Source of the DNA: Acinetobacter sp. WCHA45
Lineage (GTDB): Bacteria; Pseudomonadota; Gammaproteobacteria; Pseudomonadales; Moraxellaceae
Assembly (NCBI RefSeq): GCF_002165255.2
Contig: NZ_CP028561.1
Span: 2,108,001-2,172,000, forward strand
Length of the DNA: 64,000 nt
Reading direction: 5' to 3'
Under the pieces are notes generated by a model. The model was not told where the DNA came from. It saw nothing but the letters and a program-made list of their open reading frames with translations, and did no database searches. Within the stretch, counting starts at the first letter, position 1. Each line of letters starts with the position of its first letter. A program made the position numbers and the translations under genes. Below, piece by piece: positions 1 through 8,365 of the stretch.

Positions 1-78
1 GAAAATGATTTATTGTTCACTTTTGGTAAGTTTTTGAATGGCAAAGGGGCACTGACATACCCCCTTAAATGATTTGGA

Positions 79-423
79 TTAGATCTTTTTTACAAATTCA
101 GATTTCAATTTCATTGCACCAATCCCATCGATTTTACAATCAATATTATGTCCATCATTCGCATCGATTAATAAACGAATACTTTTCACTTTCGTCCCGA
201 CTTTAACTACAGATGATGAACCTTTAATTTTTAAATCCTTTATGACAGTGACGCTATCACCATCAACTAAAATATTACCGTTGGCATCTTTAATAATCTC
301 TTGTTGTTCTGAAGCAGATGCCTCCCCTTCTTTCCATTCATGTGAACATTCAGGGCAAATCAATAAGTCGCCATCTTGGTAAGTATATTCTGATTGGCAT
401 TTTGGGCAGTGTGGAAAAGACAT
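79..423 (-). CDS. yjdM: YjdM/PhnA-family zinc-ribbon protein
   Basis: A 114-residue protein with an N-terminal zinc ribbon made of CPKC (residues 6-9) and CPEC (23-26), followed by a small beta-rich PhnA-type domain (about 48-114) with the DANGN and DGDSV signatures. This is the full length usual for the YjdM family, historically called alkylphosphonate utilisation protein PhnA although a phosphonate role is not supported. The biochemical function is unknown. The gene stands alone, with broken genes upstream. The family call is firm; a function is not. Confidence 0.85.
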   Translation of the reverse strand: MSFPHCPKCQSEYTYQDGDLLICPECSHEWKEGEASASEQQEIIKDANGNILVDGDSVTVIKDLKIKGSSSVVKVGTKVKSIRLLIDANDGHNIDCKIDGIGAMKLKSEFVKKI

Positions 424-474
424 AAAAACATCTCAAAAGCACTATTATGATCGATAGACGCATTTTTTCAAAAT

Positions 475-832
475 TTAAGCTTGAATCGCTTGTCCAATTA
501 AATAATTTTTAAGTACTAGGGCATGACTAAGCTTAAGATCTTTAGCTGCGTAAATGAGCATTACTTGCTGTTGCTGTACCATGTCTTTAAGCTGATTTAC
601 ATAAGGGTTTTCTTTAAGCTATTTATAATACCTTTCCTGAAAACTCAGCCAATGTTCAACCTTATGACAAAACGCTTTTCTCAATTCAGTTGAGGGTGCA
701 ATATCTTTAAGCCATAAATCTAAATGTGCCTGCTATTTCGATATTCCCCTTGGCCATAACCGATCTACGAGTACACGCTGTCCATCCGTCGGCTCAACAA
801 GATCAATAAATACGTTTAATTTCAATTCTCAC
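475..832 (-). pseudogene. Broken YeaO/DUF488-family gene
   Basis: Reading from a GTG at 832, the peptide matches the start of DUF488 (YeaO-like) proteins, with RIEIKRIY then DLVEPTDGQRVLVDRLWPRG. An extra T after the eighth codon shifts the frame. Two in-frame stops follow, one after RLWPRGISK and one after QERYYK. Between and after these lesions the family pattern (LWLKDIAPSTELRK, LLIYAAKD-like region) is kept down to a TAA at 475. The order of segments is intact, so this is a gene decayed by point lesions rather than rearranged. YeaO-type proteins have no established activity. Confidence 0.75.
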
Positions 833-861
833 ATCAACCTCCCCCATATCTCACAAATTTT

Positions 862-1197
862 TCAGCTTTCCATTGAAATATTAACAACTTGCCCTTTTGA
901 ATCAAAACTAACGCAGATAACGTAATTTGTGATCTCATCTGGTAAGGTGAAATCTAAAATTTCATAACTTTCCAGATCCCCCTCATCCCAACGTGAATCT
1001 AATACCAGTAACTCTAAAATTTGTAATAAATTAGGTTTTGATGTGTCAAAATATTTTTCCCAATATTCAGGTTCAACTTCTTCAAGATGATGTTGAATAA
1101 ATAACTCCACACTATCTTCTGCTTGTTGATTTTCTAAAGCTTCGCGCATGGCAACACGAGCCAATTGTTCTCTGTGTTCAAGAATTTGTTCAGACAT
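862..1197 (-). CDS. DUF2004-like acidic protein
   Basis: A 111-residue acidic, soluble protein without signal peptide or membrane segment. The C-terminal half (DFTLPDEITNYVICVSFDSKGQVVNISMES) resembles DUF2004 proteins. The start was placed at the ATG at 1197 because GGGGAA lies just upstream; an upstream TTG four codons earlier would swallow that ribosome site. The neighbours are both broken genes, so context gives no functional hint. The function is unknown. Confidence 0.7.
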   Translation of the reverse strand: MSEQILEHREQLARVAMREALENQQAEDSVELFIQHHLEEVEPEYWEKYFDTSKPNLLQILELLVLDSRWDEGDLESYEILDFTLPDEITNYVICVSFDSKGQVVNISMES

Positions 1198-1259
1198 AAT
1201 ATTCCCCAATATGATTAAATATTAAAAATTTAGCTAGTTTGAATTAAGCTAAGGAGTTG

Positions 1260-1706
1260 TTATTCATTTGGAATTTCAGCTTGAATCAGCAATCCCAATA
1301 AATACAGAGATTCCTGCCAACCTAAATAACACACTTCAACAGGAATAACATCAGGTATTCCCTCTTGAGTAATATGCACTTCGGTTCATACTGCCACTGA
1401 TTTTAATTTTATTGTGACCTGAATTTCACCTAGTAAATTAAGATCATCAAACTTATCGGTATAGCGTAATAATTCATTCGGGATAAGTTCAATATACGTT
1501 CCTCCAAATGAATGAATTTGTCCAGTTGAAAAGTTAGTAAATGACATTTTGTATGTTCCACCCTCTTGTGGGTCTAAGTGATGGATTTTGGCAGTAAAAC
1601 CATGAGGTGGCATCCACTTTACCAAGGCATCTGGATCGAGAAAGGCTTTAAAAACACGAACTGGTGGTGCATTAAATACACGATGTAGTTGTACTGTTCC
1701 ACTCAT
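1260..1706 (-). pseudogene. SRPBCC/AHSA1-family gene with one internal stop
   Basis: The N-terminal 106 codons encode an AHSA1-type SRPBCC domain (VFNAPPVRVFKAFLDPDAL, KWMPPHGFTAKIH, GGTYIELIPNELLRYTD). A single TGA (1386-1388) interrupts it. The same frame then continues through TEVHITQEGIPDVIP and CYLGWQESLYLLG, the classic C-terminal end of this family, to a TAA at 1260. The full frame would be 148 codons, the normal family length. A GGA-to-TGA change would explain the lesion, because related proteins have Gly before Thr-Glu here. It is either a very recent pseudogene or a sequencing error. Confidence 0.8.
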
Positions 1707-1891
1707 TATTATTCTCAGGCTAAGTTATTTTTAATTCGTGCCTCTATCATACCGATTTAGTCATGAAATACTATTCCTTCAATCGCTCAATTGAACCCGA
1801 ATATCTAGAATCTAAAGCTGCTTTTTTGTAAAAAATGGCGCAAAATAGCACTCCATATTTAGTGATAAGAACGCAGTTTTGGGATTAATCT

Positions 1892-2614
1892 ATGAGTCAG
1901 CTTGCTTTTACTGCTTTTAGCTTGAATGGTGTAGATGCGCAAAAATTTCTACAGGGTCAAGTGACTGTTCATGTAGAACGTCTCCCTGAAAATGAAAATC
2001 GCTATACCGCTATTTGTGACTTAAAAGGACGTATTCATTTTGGGTTATGGATTAAAAGATTAAATCCAGAAAGTTTTGAACTTGTAACCACCCAAGATCA
2101 AGCCGAAGAGTTTTCCAAACATATTAAAAAGTTTGGTGCTTTTTCAAAAATGAAATTAGAAGAAATAGGATCTGTTTTTCCTTCATTAAATGGCATCCAA
2201 ACTGAGTTTTCTTCAGTGGAGACAGACATCGATGCTTGGCAAATTCAAGCGATTCAGTCAGGTCAAGCATGGATTAGTCAAAGTACAGAACATTTGTTTC
2301 AACCACAAGAACTACGTTTGCATCAACGTGATGGTGTACATTTTGACAAAGGTTGTTATTTAGGTCAGGAAATTGTGGCACGTCTATGGTTTAAAGCAAA
2401 ACCAAAACATTGGTTACATTTAATCCAAGGCAAAGATACTGTGCCTTCTCCTGCTAGCCAGCTAAGTAAAGATGTTGAGGTTGTGAATAGTGCTGCATGT
2501 GAAGATGGCTATATCGCACTTGTAATTGCAAAACCAGTTGCTTTAGAAGAACTTGGTGTAAAGGTTTTGGATTTACCAGAAGTATTAAATGGTGATGTAG
2601 CACGACCACAATAA
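1892..2614 (+). CDS. ygfZ: YgfZ/GcvT-fold folate-binding protein
   Basis: A 240-residue protein with the YgfZ signature KGCYLGQE at 153-160, containing the conserved cysteine of the family, and the N-terminal SLNGVDAQKFLQGQVT region typical of GcvT-fold folate binders. YgfZ-type proteins support assembly or repair of iron-sulfur clusters using folate, in the cytoplasm. The protein is somewhat shorter than the roughly 326-residue E. coli protein, as is common in relatives. A GGGA lies eight bases upstream of the ATG. It is monocistronic, with a strong terminator immediately after it. Confidence 0.85.
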   Translation: MSQLAFTAFSLNGVDAQKFLQGQVTVHVERLPENENRYTAICDLKGRIHFGLWIKRLNPESFELVTTQDQAEEFSKHIKKFGAFSKMKLEEIGSVFPSLNGIQTEFSSVETDIDAWQIQAIQSGQAWISQSTEHLFQPQELRLHQRDGVHFDKGCYLGQEIVARLWFKAKPKHWLHLIQGKDTVPSPASQLSKDVEVVNSAACEDGYIALVIAKPVALEELGVKVLDLPEVLNGDVARPQ

Positions 2615-2625
2615 TCATTTTAAAC

Positions 2626-2650
2626 AAAAGCCCTTTTACTAGGGCTTTTT
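2626..2650 (+). terminator. Rho-independent terminator of ygfZ
   Basis: Inverted repeat AAAAGCCCT / AGGGCTTTT with a six-base loop and a T-run, 11 bases after the ygfZ stop codon. Confidence 0.85.
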
Positions 2651-2766
2651 AATTATAAATAAGATCCTTTAATTAAAATTAAGCATATACTCCTATTTAA
2701 AACAAATACTTTTTTATTTTGTTCAATTTATCGGAATTAGCTGTACTCAAGTCTACATTACTTTTT

Positions 2767-3010
2767 ATGATTACGATGGCTACCGCTTTATTTAATATGC
2801 AATCTAGTTTTGCTAACACAGAAAAAATTAATTAAAGAATCCAAAGCCTTCCTAATGAATTAAAACCAGAATTTATAGATAAAACACCTATTCCAGATCT
2901 TTATACTCTTTCAAACATCAGAGGCTCTATATGGATAGATGCTTCTGGTCGATATAGAGATGGATCCCTAACTGATTGAATTACTGCAATTGGCAATGCA
3001 GCCTTATTTG
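2767..3010 (+). pseudogene. Remnant of a secreted protein gene, possibly DsbC-like
   Basis: From an ATG at 2767 the frame reads a short signal-peptide-like stretch (MITMATALFNMQSSFA) then stops (TAA) after TEKIN. The same frame continues RIQSLPNELKPEF and DLYTLSNIRGSIWIDASGRY before a second stop (TGA) after DGSLTD. The IWIDASGRY pattern is reminiscent of the N-terminal domain of DsbC-like periplasmic isomerases, and an intact DsbC-like gene follows directly. The identity is a guess; the interrupted coding character is what the sequence shows. Confidence 0.4.
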
Positions 3011-3090
3011 AAATAAAGTTTAATGATCATTCTTGTCGAGAATCGAAATGAAGGTTATTGTTCACCTATTCTCAACAATATCTCTCTCAA

Positions 3091-3822
3091 ATGAAAATAA
3101 CCATCAAAACTTGGCTATCAGCCTTATCACTGAGTCTATTAAGCTTACAAATAGTACATGCTGATAGCAAAACCTTAGAACAAAACTTTAAACAAAATTA
3201 TCCAGATATTCCCATTACTTCAGTCACCCCATCTCCACTAAGTGGAATTTATGAAGTCTATGTGTCTGGTAAGATTATCTATACAGATGAAAATGCTAAA
3301 TATCTTTTTTTTGGCAATTTACTCGATGTAAAAAATCAGAAAAACCTAACAGAAGATCGTATTTCTGAACTGAGTAAAATTGATGTAAAACAACTTCCTC
3401 TCAAACAAGCCATTAAGCACATCAAAGGTAAAGGCGAACGTACTTTGTATGTCTTTACCGATCCCGATTGCCCATATTGTCAAAAACTTGAACAATATAT
3501 GACCTCAATCAACAATGTAACGGTCTACATTTTTTTATTCCCACTTAAGAAATTGCATCCACAAGCTGAAACTGCAGCAAATAAAATTTGGTGTGCCAAA
3601 AACCAATATGAGGCTTGGGAAGATTACATGCTACATCGTAAGTTAGCCCAAAATTCAGGTACATGTGAAACACCTGTACAGAAAAATATTGCTTTAGGAC
3701 AAAATCTAGAAATTAGTGGGACACCTACAATCTTCCTTGAAAATGGCACTAGAGTCGCGGGCTTACCACAAAATGCCCAACAAATTGAACAACTTCTATT
3801 AGAAGCACAAACTAAAAAATAG
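3091..3822 (+). CDS. dsbC: DsbC-family periplasmic disulfide isomerase
   Basis: With the ATG at 3091 the protein has 243 residues and begins with a clean signal peptide ending in VHA-D. A DsbC-type N-terminal dimerisation domain follows (SPLSGIYEVYVSGKIIYTDENAKYLFFGNLLD), then a thioredoxin-fold domain with active site CPYC (127-130). The cis-proline loop GTPTIF is also present. It would shuffle incorrect disulfides in the periplasm and be kept reduced by DsbD. A TTG at 3058 preceded by GAAGG could add 11 residues; the ATG gives the more usual signal peptide. Upstream lies a remnant that may be a decayed relative. Confidence 0.85.
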   Translation: MKITIKTWLSALSLSLLSLQIVHADSKTLEQNFKQNYPDIPITSVTPSPLSGIYEVYVSGKIIYTDENAKYLFFGNLLDVKNQKNLTEDRISELSKIDVKQLPLKQAIKHIKGKGERTLYVFTDPDCPYCQKLEQYMTSINNVTVYIFLFPLKKLHPQAETAANKIWCAKNQYEAWEDYMLHRKLAQNSGTCETPVQKNIALGQNLEISGTPTIFLENGTRVAGLPQNAQQIEQLLLEAQTKK

Positions 3823-3835
3823 TATCTAATTAGGC

Positions 3836-3863
3836 GTGGCTTTTCAGTTGACTGGCAAGCCAC
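3836..3863 (+). terminator. Possible weak terminator hairpin after dsbC
   Basis: Seven-base stem GTGGCTT / AAGCCAC with a 14-base loop, 13 bases after the stop. There is no T-run, so function as a terminator is uncertain. Confidence 0.35.
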
Positions 3864-4038
3864 CACTTACAATATAAGATTCTGATTTATATTAAATAAT
3901 ATAAAAATTAAAATAAATTAATTAAGCAAGATTTATACAAAATCCATATTTACATTTCACAGCAAACTTTTATGATGAAGGCATTCAAAACTGCCATGTA
4001 ATGGATTAAAGCAGATATCTGTGAAAGGAATAAATAAA

Positions 4039-4842
4039 ATGAAAAAGTTGCTGATTGCCAGCTTAATTCTTGCTACAAGTCATTCAACATTTGCGGCTGA
4101 TAGTAAAGTAACTGCAAAACCAGATACATTTGCTCAAGCAACTAAACTATACGAAGCAAAAAACTACCCTGCTGCGTTTCAAGAAATGCAGCGTCTCGCT
4201 GATACAGGGAATGCCCAAGCAATTTATAACCTAGGTTATATGACTCAAGTTGGTCAAGGCACAGTAAAGGATGAAAAGAAAGCCGCACAGCATTATCAAG
4301 ATGCTTCAAATAAAGGCTTTGCTCAAGCCAGTTATACATTAGCACAGGCTTATCATAAAGGTGATTTGGGCATCACTAAGAATAATCAAAAATACAAAGA
4401 ATATTTAGATAAAGCTTCTAAACAAGGCTCTAATGAAGCCATTGTTGAAACTGCAAAAATTTTATTTGAGCAAGGTAAACCTGAATACGATCAGATCGCT
4501 GTTCAGAAACTATTACCATTGCTACGGAAAGATTATTATCCAGCAAAACATCTCAAAACAATCTACGATTTGAGTGTTGGTGTTAAAAATAACAATCCTA
4601 TTATGCAAGCACAGGCGATTGATAGCCTTAAAGATTTAGCTAAAAAAGGTTATGCACCATCTTTAATGGTTCTCGGCAATATGTTAGCAAATGGAGGTAT
4701 TGTTGACCAAGATTTAGAGCAGGCAAAAAATATTTTTACTCGCTTAGCAGCAGCTAACTATCCAAATGCGAAGGAATCATTGGCTAAAGTTGAAGAAGCA
4801 ATTGCTGCAAAAAAAGCAACTTCAGTAAAAACAAAGAACTAA
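4039..4842 (+). CDS. Secreted Sel1-repeat (TPR-like) protein
   Basis: A 267-residue protein from the ATG at 4039, preceded by AAAGGA. It starts with a signal peptide (MKKLLIASLILATSHSTFA). Sel1-like repeats follow, visible as A-x-Y-N-L-G-Y-M at about residues 65-85, ASYTLAQAYHKGD, and a later SLMVLGNMLANGG unit. Sel1 proteins are alpha-helical scaffolds in envelope processes. No enzymatic motif is seen and the partner is unknown. A GTG six codons upstream is possible but would spoil the ribosome site. A terminator follows. Confidence 0.8.
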   Translation: MKKLLIASLILATSHSTFAADSKVTAKPDTFAQATKLYEAKNYPAAFQEMQRLADTGNAQAIYNLGYMTQVGQGTVKDEKKAAQHYQDASNKGFAQASYTLAQAYHKGDLGITKNNQKYKEYLDKASKQGSNEAIVETAKILFEQGKPEYDQIAVQKLLPLLRKDYYPAKHLKTIYDLSVGVKNNNPIMQAQAIDSLKDLAKKGYAPSLMVLGNMLANGGIVDQDLEQAKNIFTRLAAANYPNAKESLAKVEEAIAAKKATSVKTKN

Positions 4843-4852
4843 TAATCAATTC

Positions 4853-4887
4853 AGCAGCACTCCACCTCTAAAGAGTGCTGCTTTTTA
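4853..4887. terminator. Bidirectional terminator between Sel1 gene and TonB remnant
   Basis: Ten-base stem AGCAGCACTC / GAGTGCTGCT followed by T-rich sequence on the plus strand. It sits between the convergent Sel1 gene and the broken receptor gene, whose stop is at 4889. Confidence 0.8.
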
Positions 4888-4888
4888 T

Positions 4889-5826
4889 TTAAAATTGTTT
4901 GCTTAACTTAATCCAAGCACTCCAATTGCGCCCATCTGTAGGTTCAAAGAAGCGATTATTTCCTTCGTTCACAATCACTGAACCGATATATTGTTTATTA
5001 AATAAATTATCTATAGGGGTAAATCCATTTAAACTCCAATCCGTATAGCAAAATATATATCCTGTATAAGGCGATGCAATTGTTTAAGTTGTCATTAAAA
5101 AGTAAACATGTATTTTTTTCAGAATTGGTTTGATACTTTCTGTACTGCTATGATCGCGATAACCATCTGTATCAAAATAGGATGAGTTAATCATATAACT
5201 TGGTTCATTTTGATTTTTTAAACCGTCTTGTAAAACTAAACCAGCATGATTTTTGTGATGACTACCGCCCGCATAACTCATCTCTATCGAATCTTTACCC
5301 TGTCCTTCCTTTGTTTTTACTAAAATCGTACCTCCTGAAGAATTTCCATATAACGAAGAAAATGGACCTTTTAATACTTCAAGATGACTTAAACTCCTTA
5401 AATCAATATTTGAGGTTTGCCCTTGTCCATCTGGCATTGTGGCATTGTGGCAGGAATAGCATCGCTATATAAAAGAATTCCACGAACTTCAAATGTGGAA
5501 CGTGCACCAAAACCACGCATAGAAAGTTGCAAATCTTGGGCATAATTCTCTCGATTGCGCAGTTGAACACTCGGTATCCCCTTCACAAGCTCAGTTAAAT
5601 CAACTTCTAAGCTCTGATCGTTTTTAGGCATATCTACCCTAAAAATTGATGCTGGTGTTTCAATATAAGCTGTGTCAGTACGAGTTGCTCGGACCTTAAT
5701 TATCCGGAAGTTGTATGGGCCGATCGACTTCTGATTCAACAGTCCAAGCAAAAGAACCATTCAAACCCATGCTTATTGCAACACTACCATATAAAAAATT
5801 TTTACTAAAGCTATGAAAATTCCTTG
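4889..5826 (-). pseudogene. Broken TonB-dependent receptor, PqqU/YncD-like
   Basis: On the minus strand, a signal-peptide-like start (FLYGSVAISMGLNGSFAW) is followed, after a frameshift near 5700, by a plug domain: ELVKGIPSVQLRNRENYAQ, LQLSMRGFGARSTF. An 8-bp tandem duplication at 5433-5448 then shifts the frame inside the IPATMPDGQGQ motif. The plug resumes with SLSHLEVLKGPFSSLYGNSSGG, breaks off, and after a large internal deletion only the final beta strand remains (FEPTDGRNWSAWIKLSKQF then TAA). IPATMPDGQGQTSNID is characteristic of the YncD group, now known as the PQQ receptor PqqU. Most of the barrel is missing. Confidence 0.8.
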
Positions 5827-6019
5827 TTTCACAGAATTTAAGGGCAAGCATTTTAAAGTAAGTATTTCATTATTTTATAATTAGATTAGATCTTTAACCT
5901 TAGCTAAAAAACCAAAAATCAATTTTAATGATGATTAGCCAATCAAATTAAATATCGTCATAATTGTAAGTTAAACATTTACCCTCATTGTATTGTTGTT
6001 GAAACAACTTGAGCTCACT

Positions 6020-6841
6020 ATGCCAGAACTTCCTGAAGTTGAAACCACAAAAACCAGTTTACTGCCGCTTTTAGAGCAACGTGTACAAGCTGTAAGAGTA
6101 CACAATCCTAGTTTGCGCTGGCCTATCCCTGATGATATTGAAAAATTAATTGGTCAACGTTTAACTCAACTCAAACGTCGTTCCAAATATATTTTGGCTG
6201 AATTTGAACAAGATCAGATGCTATGGCATTTAGGTATGTCAGGCAGCTTTCGTTTATGTGAACCAAACGAAGAATTGCGTAAACATGATCATCTTGTAAT
6301 CGACTTCGAAGATCAACAGCTTCGCTATCATGATCCACGTCGCTTTGGGTGTATTCTATGGTTAGATGAAACCAATCAAGAAAAACTGATTGATACATTA
6401 GGGCCAGAACCGCTAAGTGATGAATTTAACGCTGTTTATTTATTTGAAAAACTCTCAAAAAAGAATGTCGGCATCAAAATTGCTTTAATGGATAATCATA
6501 ATGTAGTAGGCGTTGGTAATATTTATGCGACTGAAAGCTTATTCAATGTCGGTATACATCCTGCACAACCCGCTTCAACATTGAGTTTAGTGCAAATTGA
6601 AAGCTTAGTGATTGAAGTAAAACGCATTCTAAAGCATGCAATTGAGCTAGGTGGTTCTACATTACGCGATTATACCAATGCAATGGGTGAAAATGGATAC
6701 TTCCAACAAACACTCCTTGCTTATGGTCGAGCTGGTGAAATGTGTGTTAATTGTGAAACTACATTAGAAAACTTAAAGTTAGGTCAACGTGCTAGTGTAT
6801 TTTGTCCACAATGCCAACCTTTGAAACTAAGCAAAGTATAG
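6020..6841 (+). CDS. mutM: Formamidopyrimidine-DNA glycosylase (MutM/Fpg)
   Basis: A 273-residue protein beginning MPELPEVE, so Pro2 (catalytic nucleophile after Met removal) and Glu3 are in place; this fixes the start at 6020 and rules out the ORF extension upstream. A C-terminal zinc finger has CVNC and CPQC pairs near residues 240-265. The enzyme excises 8-oxoguanine and ring-opened purines from DNA and nicks the abasic site. It is followed 33 bases later by a parvulin gene and may share its transcript. Confidence 0.97.
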   Translation: MPELPEVETTKTSLLPLLEQRVQAVRVHNPSLRWPIPDDIEKLIGQRLTQLKRRSKYILAEFEQDQMLWHLGMSGSFRLCEPNEELRKHDHLVIDFEDQQLRYHDPRRFGCILWLDETNQEKLIDTLGPEPLSDEFNAVYLFEKLSKKNVGIKIALMDNHNVVGVGNIYATESLFNVGIHPAQPASTLSLVQIESLVIEVKRILKHAIELGGSTLRDYTNAMGENGYFQQTLLAYGRAGEMCVNCETTLENLKLGQRASVFCPQCQPLKLSKV

Positions 6842-6874
6842 ACCATTTAAGATGCAATCAAGGAGAACAACCTT

Positions 6875-7165
6875 ATGCAAACCGCAATTGTTCGACATAT
6901 TCTCGTCAAAGATAAAGACTTAGCCGAACAGCTAAAAAAACGAATTCAGTCTGGTGCTGATTTTAGCAAAATCGCCAAACAATACTCTACTTGCAACTCA
7001 GCTAAACGTGGAGGCGAACTCGGTGAAGTGAAAAAGGGGCAATTGGTCCCTGTTATTGATAAATTAGTTTTTACAGCAGCAGAACGAATCTTACACGGCC
7101 CGATCAAAAGCCAATTTGGTTTTCACTTAATTGAAGTCAAATTTCGCATGGATGGCTTAAGATAA
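6875..7165 (+). CDS. ppiC: Parvulin-type peptidyl-prolyl isomerase (PpiC)
   Basis: A 96-residue single-domain parvulin with the family pattern HILVKDKDLAEQL, GADFSKIAKQYSTCNSAKRGGELGEV and the C-terminal QFGFHLIEV. There is no signal peptide, so it is cytoplasmic like E. coli PpiC. It speeds cis-trans isomerisation of prolyl bonds. The ribosome site AAGGAGA is strong. It lies 33 bases after mutM. A seven-base hairpin GAGCTTA / TAAGCTC downstream (7171-7191) may end transcription. Confidence 0.93.
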   Translation: MQTAIVRHILVKDKDLAEQLKKRIQSGADFSKIAKQYSTCNSAKRGGELGEVKKGQLVPVIDKLVFTAAERILHGPIKSQFGFHLIEVKFRMDGLR

Positions 7166-7206
7166 TGGTTTGAGCTTAATTATTTTAAGCTCTCTCCTCT
7201 TCTCAG

Positions 7207-7545
7207 TTATTTTAATTCTTGCGGTTTCATCACATAAGTCCATGCATGTATTTTTTCACCAGATTCCAAGATAACCTCAGCAACAACTCGCTCATATTGG
7301 AATCCTTCAAACTCATCTAACATTTGCCAGTTTTGTTCTAATTTTTCCGTGCTGAATAAATATCCCATGATTAATGGATCTTGTTCAGCTAAAACTAAGG
7401 CAGGTAAACCTTTGTCTGGTCCCCAATCTAAAATATGAATTGTGCCGTGTACCGATGCTTTTTGCCAATCTCCACCGATTCCACCCAAAATATGCGCATT
7501 TTCTCGGTTTGGGCAAAGTGTGCCATAGACAAATAGTTGGTTCAT
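7207..7545 (-). CDS. Gamma-glutamylcyclotransferase-fold protein
   Basis: A 112-residue protein starting MNQLFVYGTL, the phosphate-binding-like YGTL motif that opens the AIG2/GGCT fold. A conserved acidic residue follows later in LDEFEGFQYERV. The open frame extends 37 codons further upstream but that extension has no family similarity, while GGA lies upstream of the ATG at 7545. Such proteins release 5-oxoproline from gamma-glutamyl amines or peptides; the exact substrate cannot be read. It is transcribed away from the mscL terminator. Confidence 0.85.
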   Translation of the reverse strand: MNQLFVYGTLCPNRENAHILGGIGGDWQKASVHGTIHILDWGPDKGLPALVLAEQDPLIMGYLFSTEKLEQNWQMLDEFEGFQYERVVAEVILESGEKIHAWTYVMKPQELK

Positions 7546-7644
7546 GATTGCTGTTCCATTCAAATATGCAAATATTTTAGAGTCAAATCTTGCAATTTTC
7601 CATGTAAAAGCTTGCGTTCCAAATATGGAATATCTATTTCCAAT

Positions 7645-7674
7645 AAAAAACGGCATTTTTAAATGCCGTTTTTT
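7645..7674. terminator. Terminator of mscL
   Basis: Long inverted repeat AAAAAACGGCAT / ATGCCGTTTTTT with A and T tracts on both sides, 18 bases after the mscL stop on the minus strand. It would also work in the plus direction. Confidence 0.9.
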
Positions 7675-7691
7675 ATAAAAATAATAAGTAC

Positions 7692-8120
7692 TTATTTTTT
7701 CAAAGAGTCTCTAATTTCACGTAATAATTGAATATCTTCAGGTGTAGGCGCTGGTGCTGCTGGCGCTGCTTCTTTTTGTTTACGCATACGATTCATTACT
7801 TTCACCATAAGAAACACAACCCATGCCAAAATAATGAAATTAATAAAGATGGTTAAGAAATTACCATAGGTTAAAACATTGACACCTGCTTTCGTTAATT
7901 GATCTAAAGACTGTAAATTATTTGGATTGTCTCCGAGCACAATAAACTTCTGCGTAAAATCAACACCCCCACCAGTAATAACTGAAATAAGTGGCATGAT
8001 GATATCTTTCACCAATGAATCAATAATTTTACCAAATGCACCACCAATGATGACACCAATGGCAAGATCCATCATATTGCCTTTGATGGCAAATTCTTTA
8101 AATTCTTGAATAATACTCAT
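7692..8120 (-). CDS. mscL: Large-conductance mechanosensitive channel MscL
   Basis: A 142-residue inner-membrane protein with the MscL start ([20 protein letters not shown]), a TM1 pore helix rich in Gly ([22 protein letters not shown]), a periplasmic loop, TM2 ([20 protein letters not shown]) and a charged C-terminal helix ([11 protein letters not shown]) after an Ala/Pro linker. It forms a homopentamer that opens under membrane tension and vents solutes during hypo-osmotic shock. Its length is standard. It is monocistronic, with a strong terminator. Confidence 0.96.
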   Translation of the reverse strand: MSIIQEFKEFAIKGNMMDLAIGVIIGGAFGKIIDSLVKDIIMPLISVITGGGVDFTQKFIVLGDNPNNLQSLDQLTKAGVNVLTYGNFLTIFINFIILAWVVFLMVKVMNRMRKQKEAAPAAPAPTPEDIQLLREIRDSLKK

Positions 8121-8316
8121 TTATAACTCTCCAGAGTTGAACTTAATCGCAACCCATTTTGCATTGTTTATTACACAGGTGCAGCTATCCACATAATGCT
8201 CATAATTTAATATTTTTATCAAAAAAAGAAAGCTATTTCACACTTTAACAACACTTTTTTATTTTAATAAAAATATATGTTTAAGCATGTCCCTACCCTG
8301 AAATTTATGCAATAAA

Positions 8317-8342
8317 AAACCGCTAAATAAATTTAGCGGTTT
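8317..8342 (-). terminator. Terminator of typA
   Basis: Stem AAACCGCTAAAT / ATTTAGCGGTTT with a two-base loop and a T-run in the minus direction, 24 bases beyond the typA stop. Confidence 0.9.
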
Positions 8343-8365
8343 TGTCATTTTTCAGTGAAGAAAAA

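Noticed and set aside
1..78. Possible end of a gene at the left window edge
   Set aside because: The 78 bases carry no recognisable coding pattern and no clear terminator.
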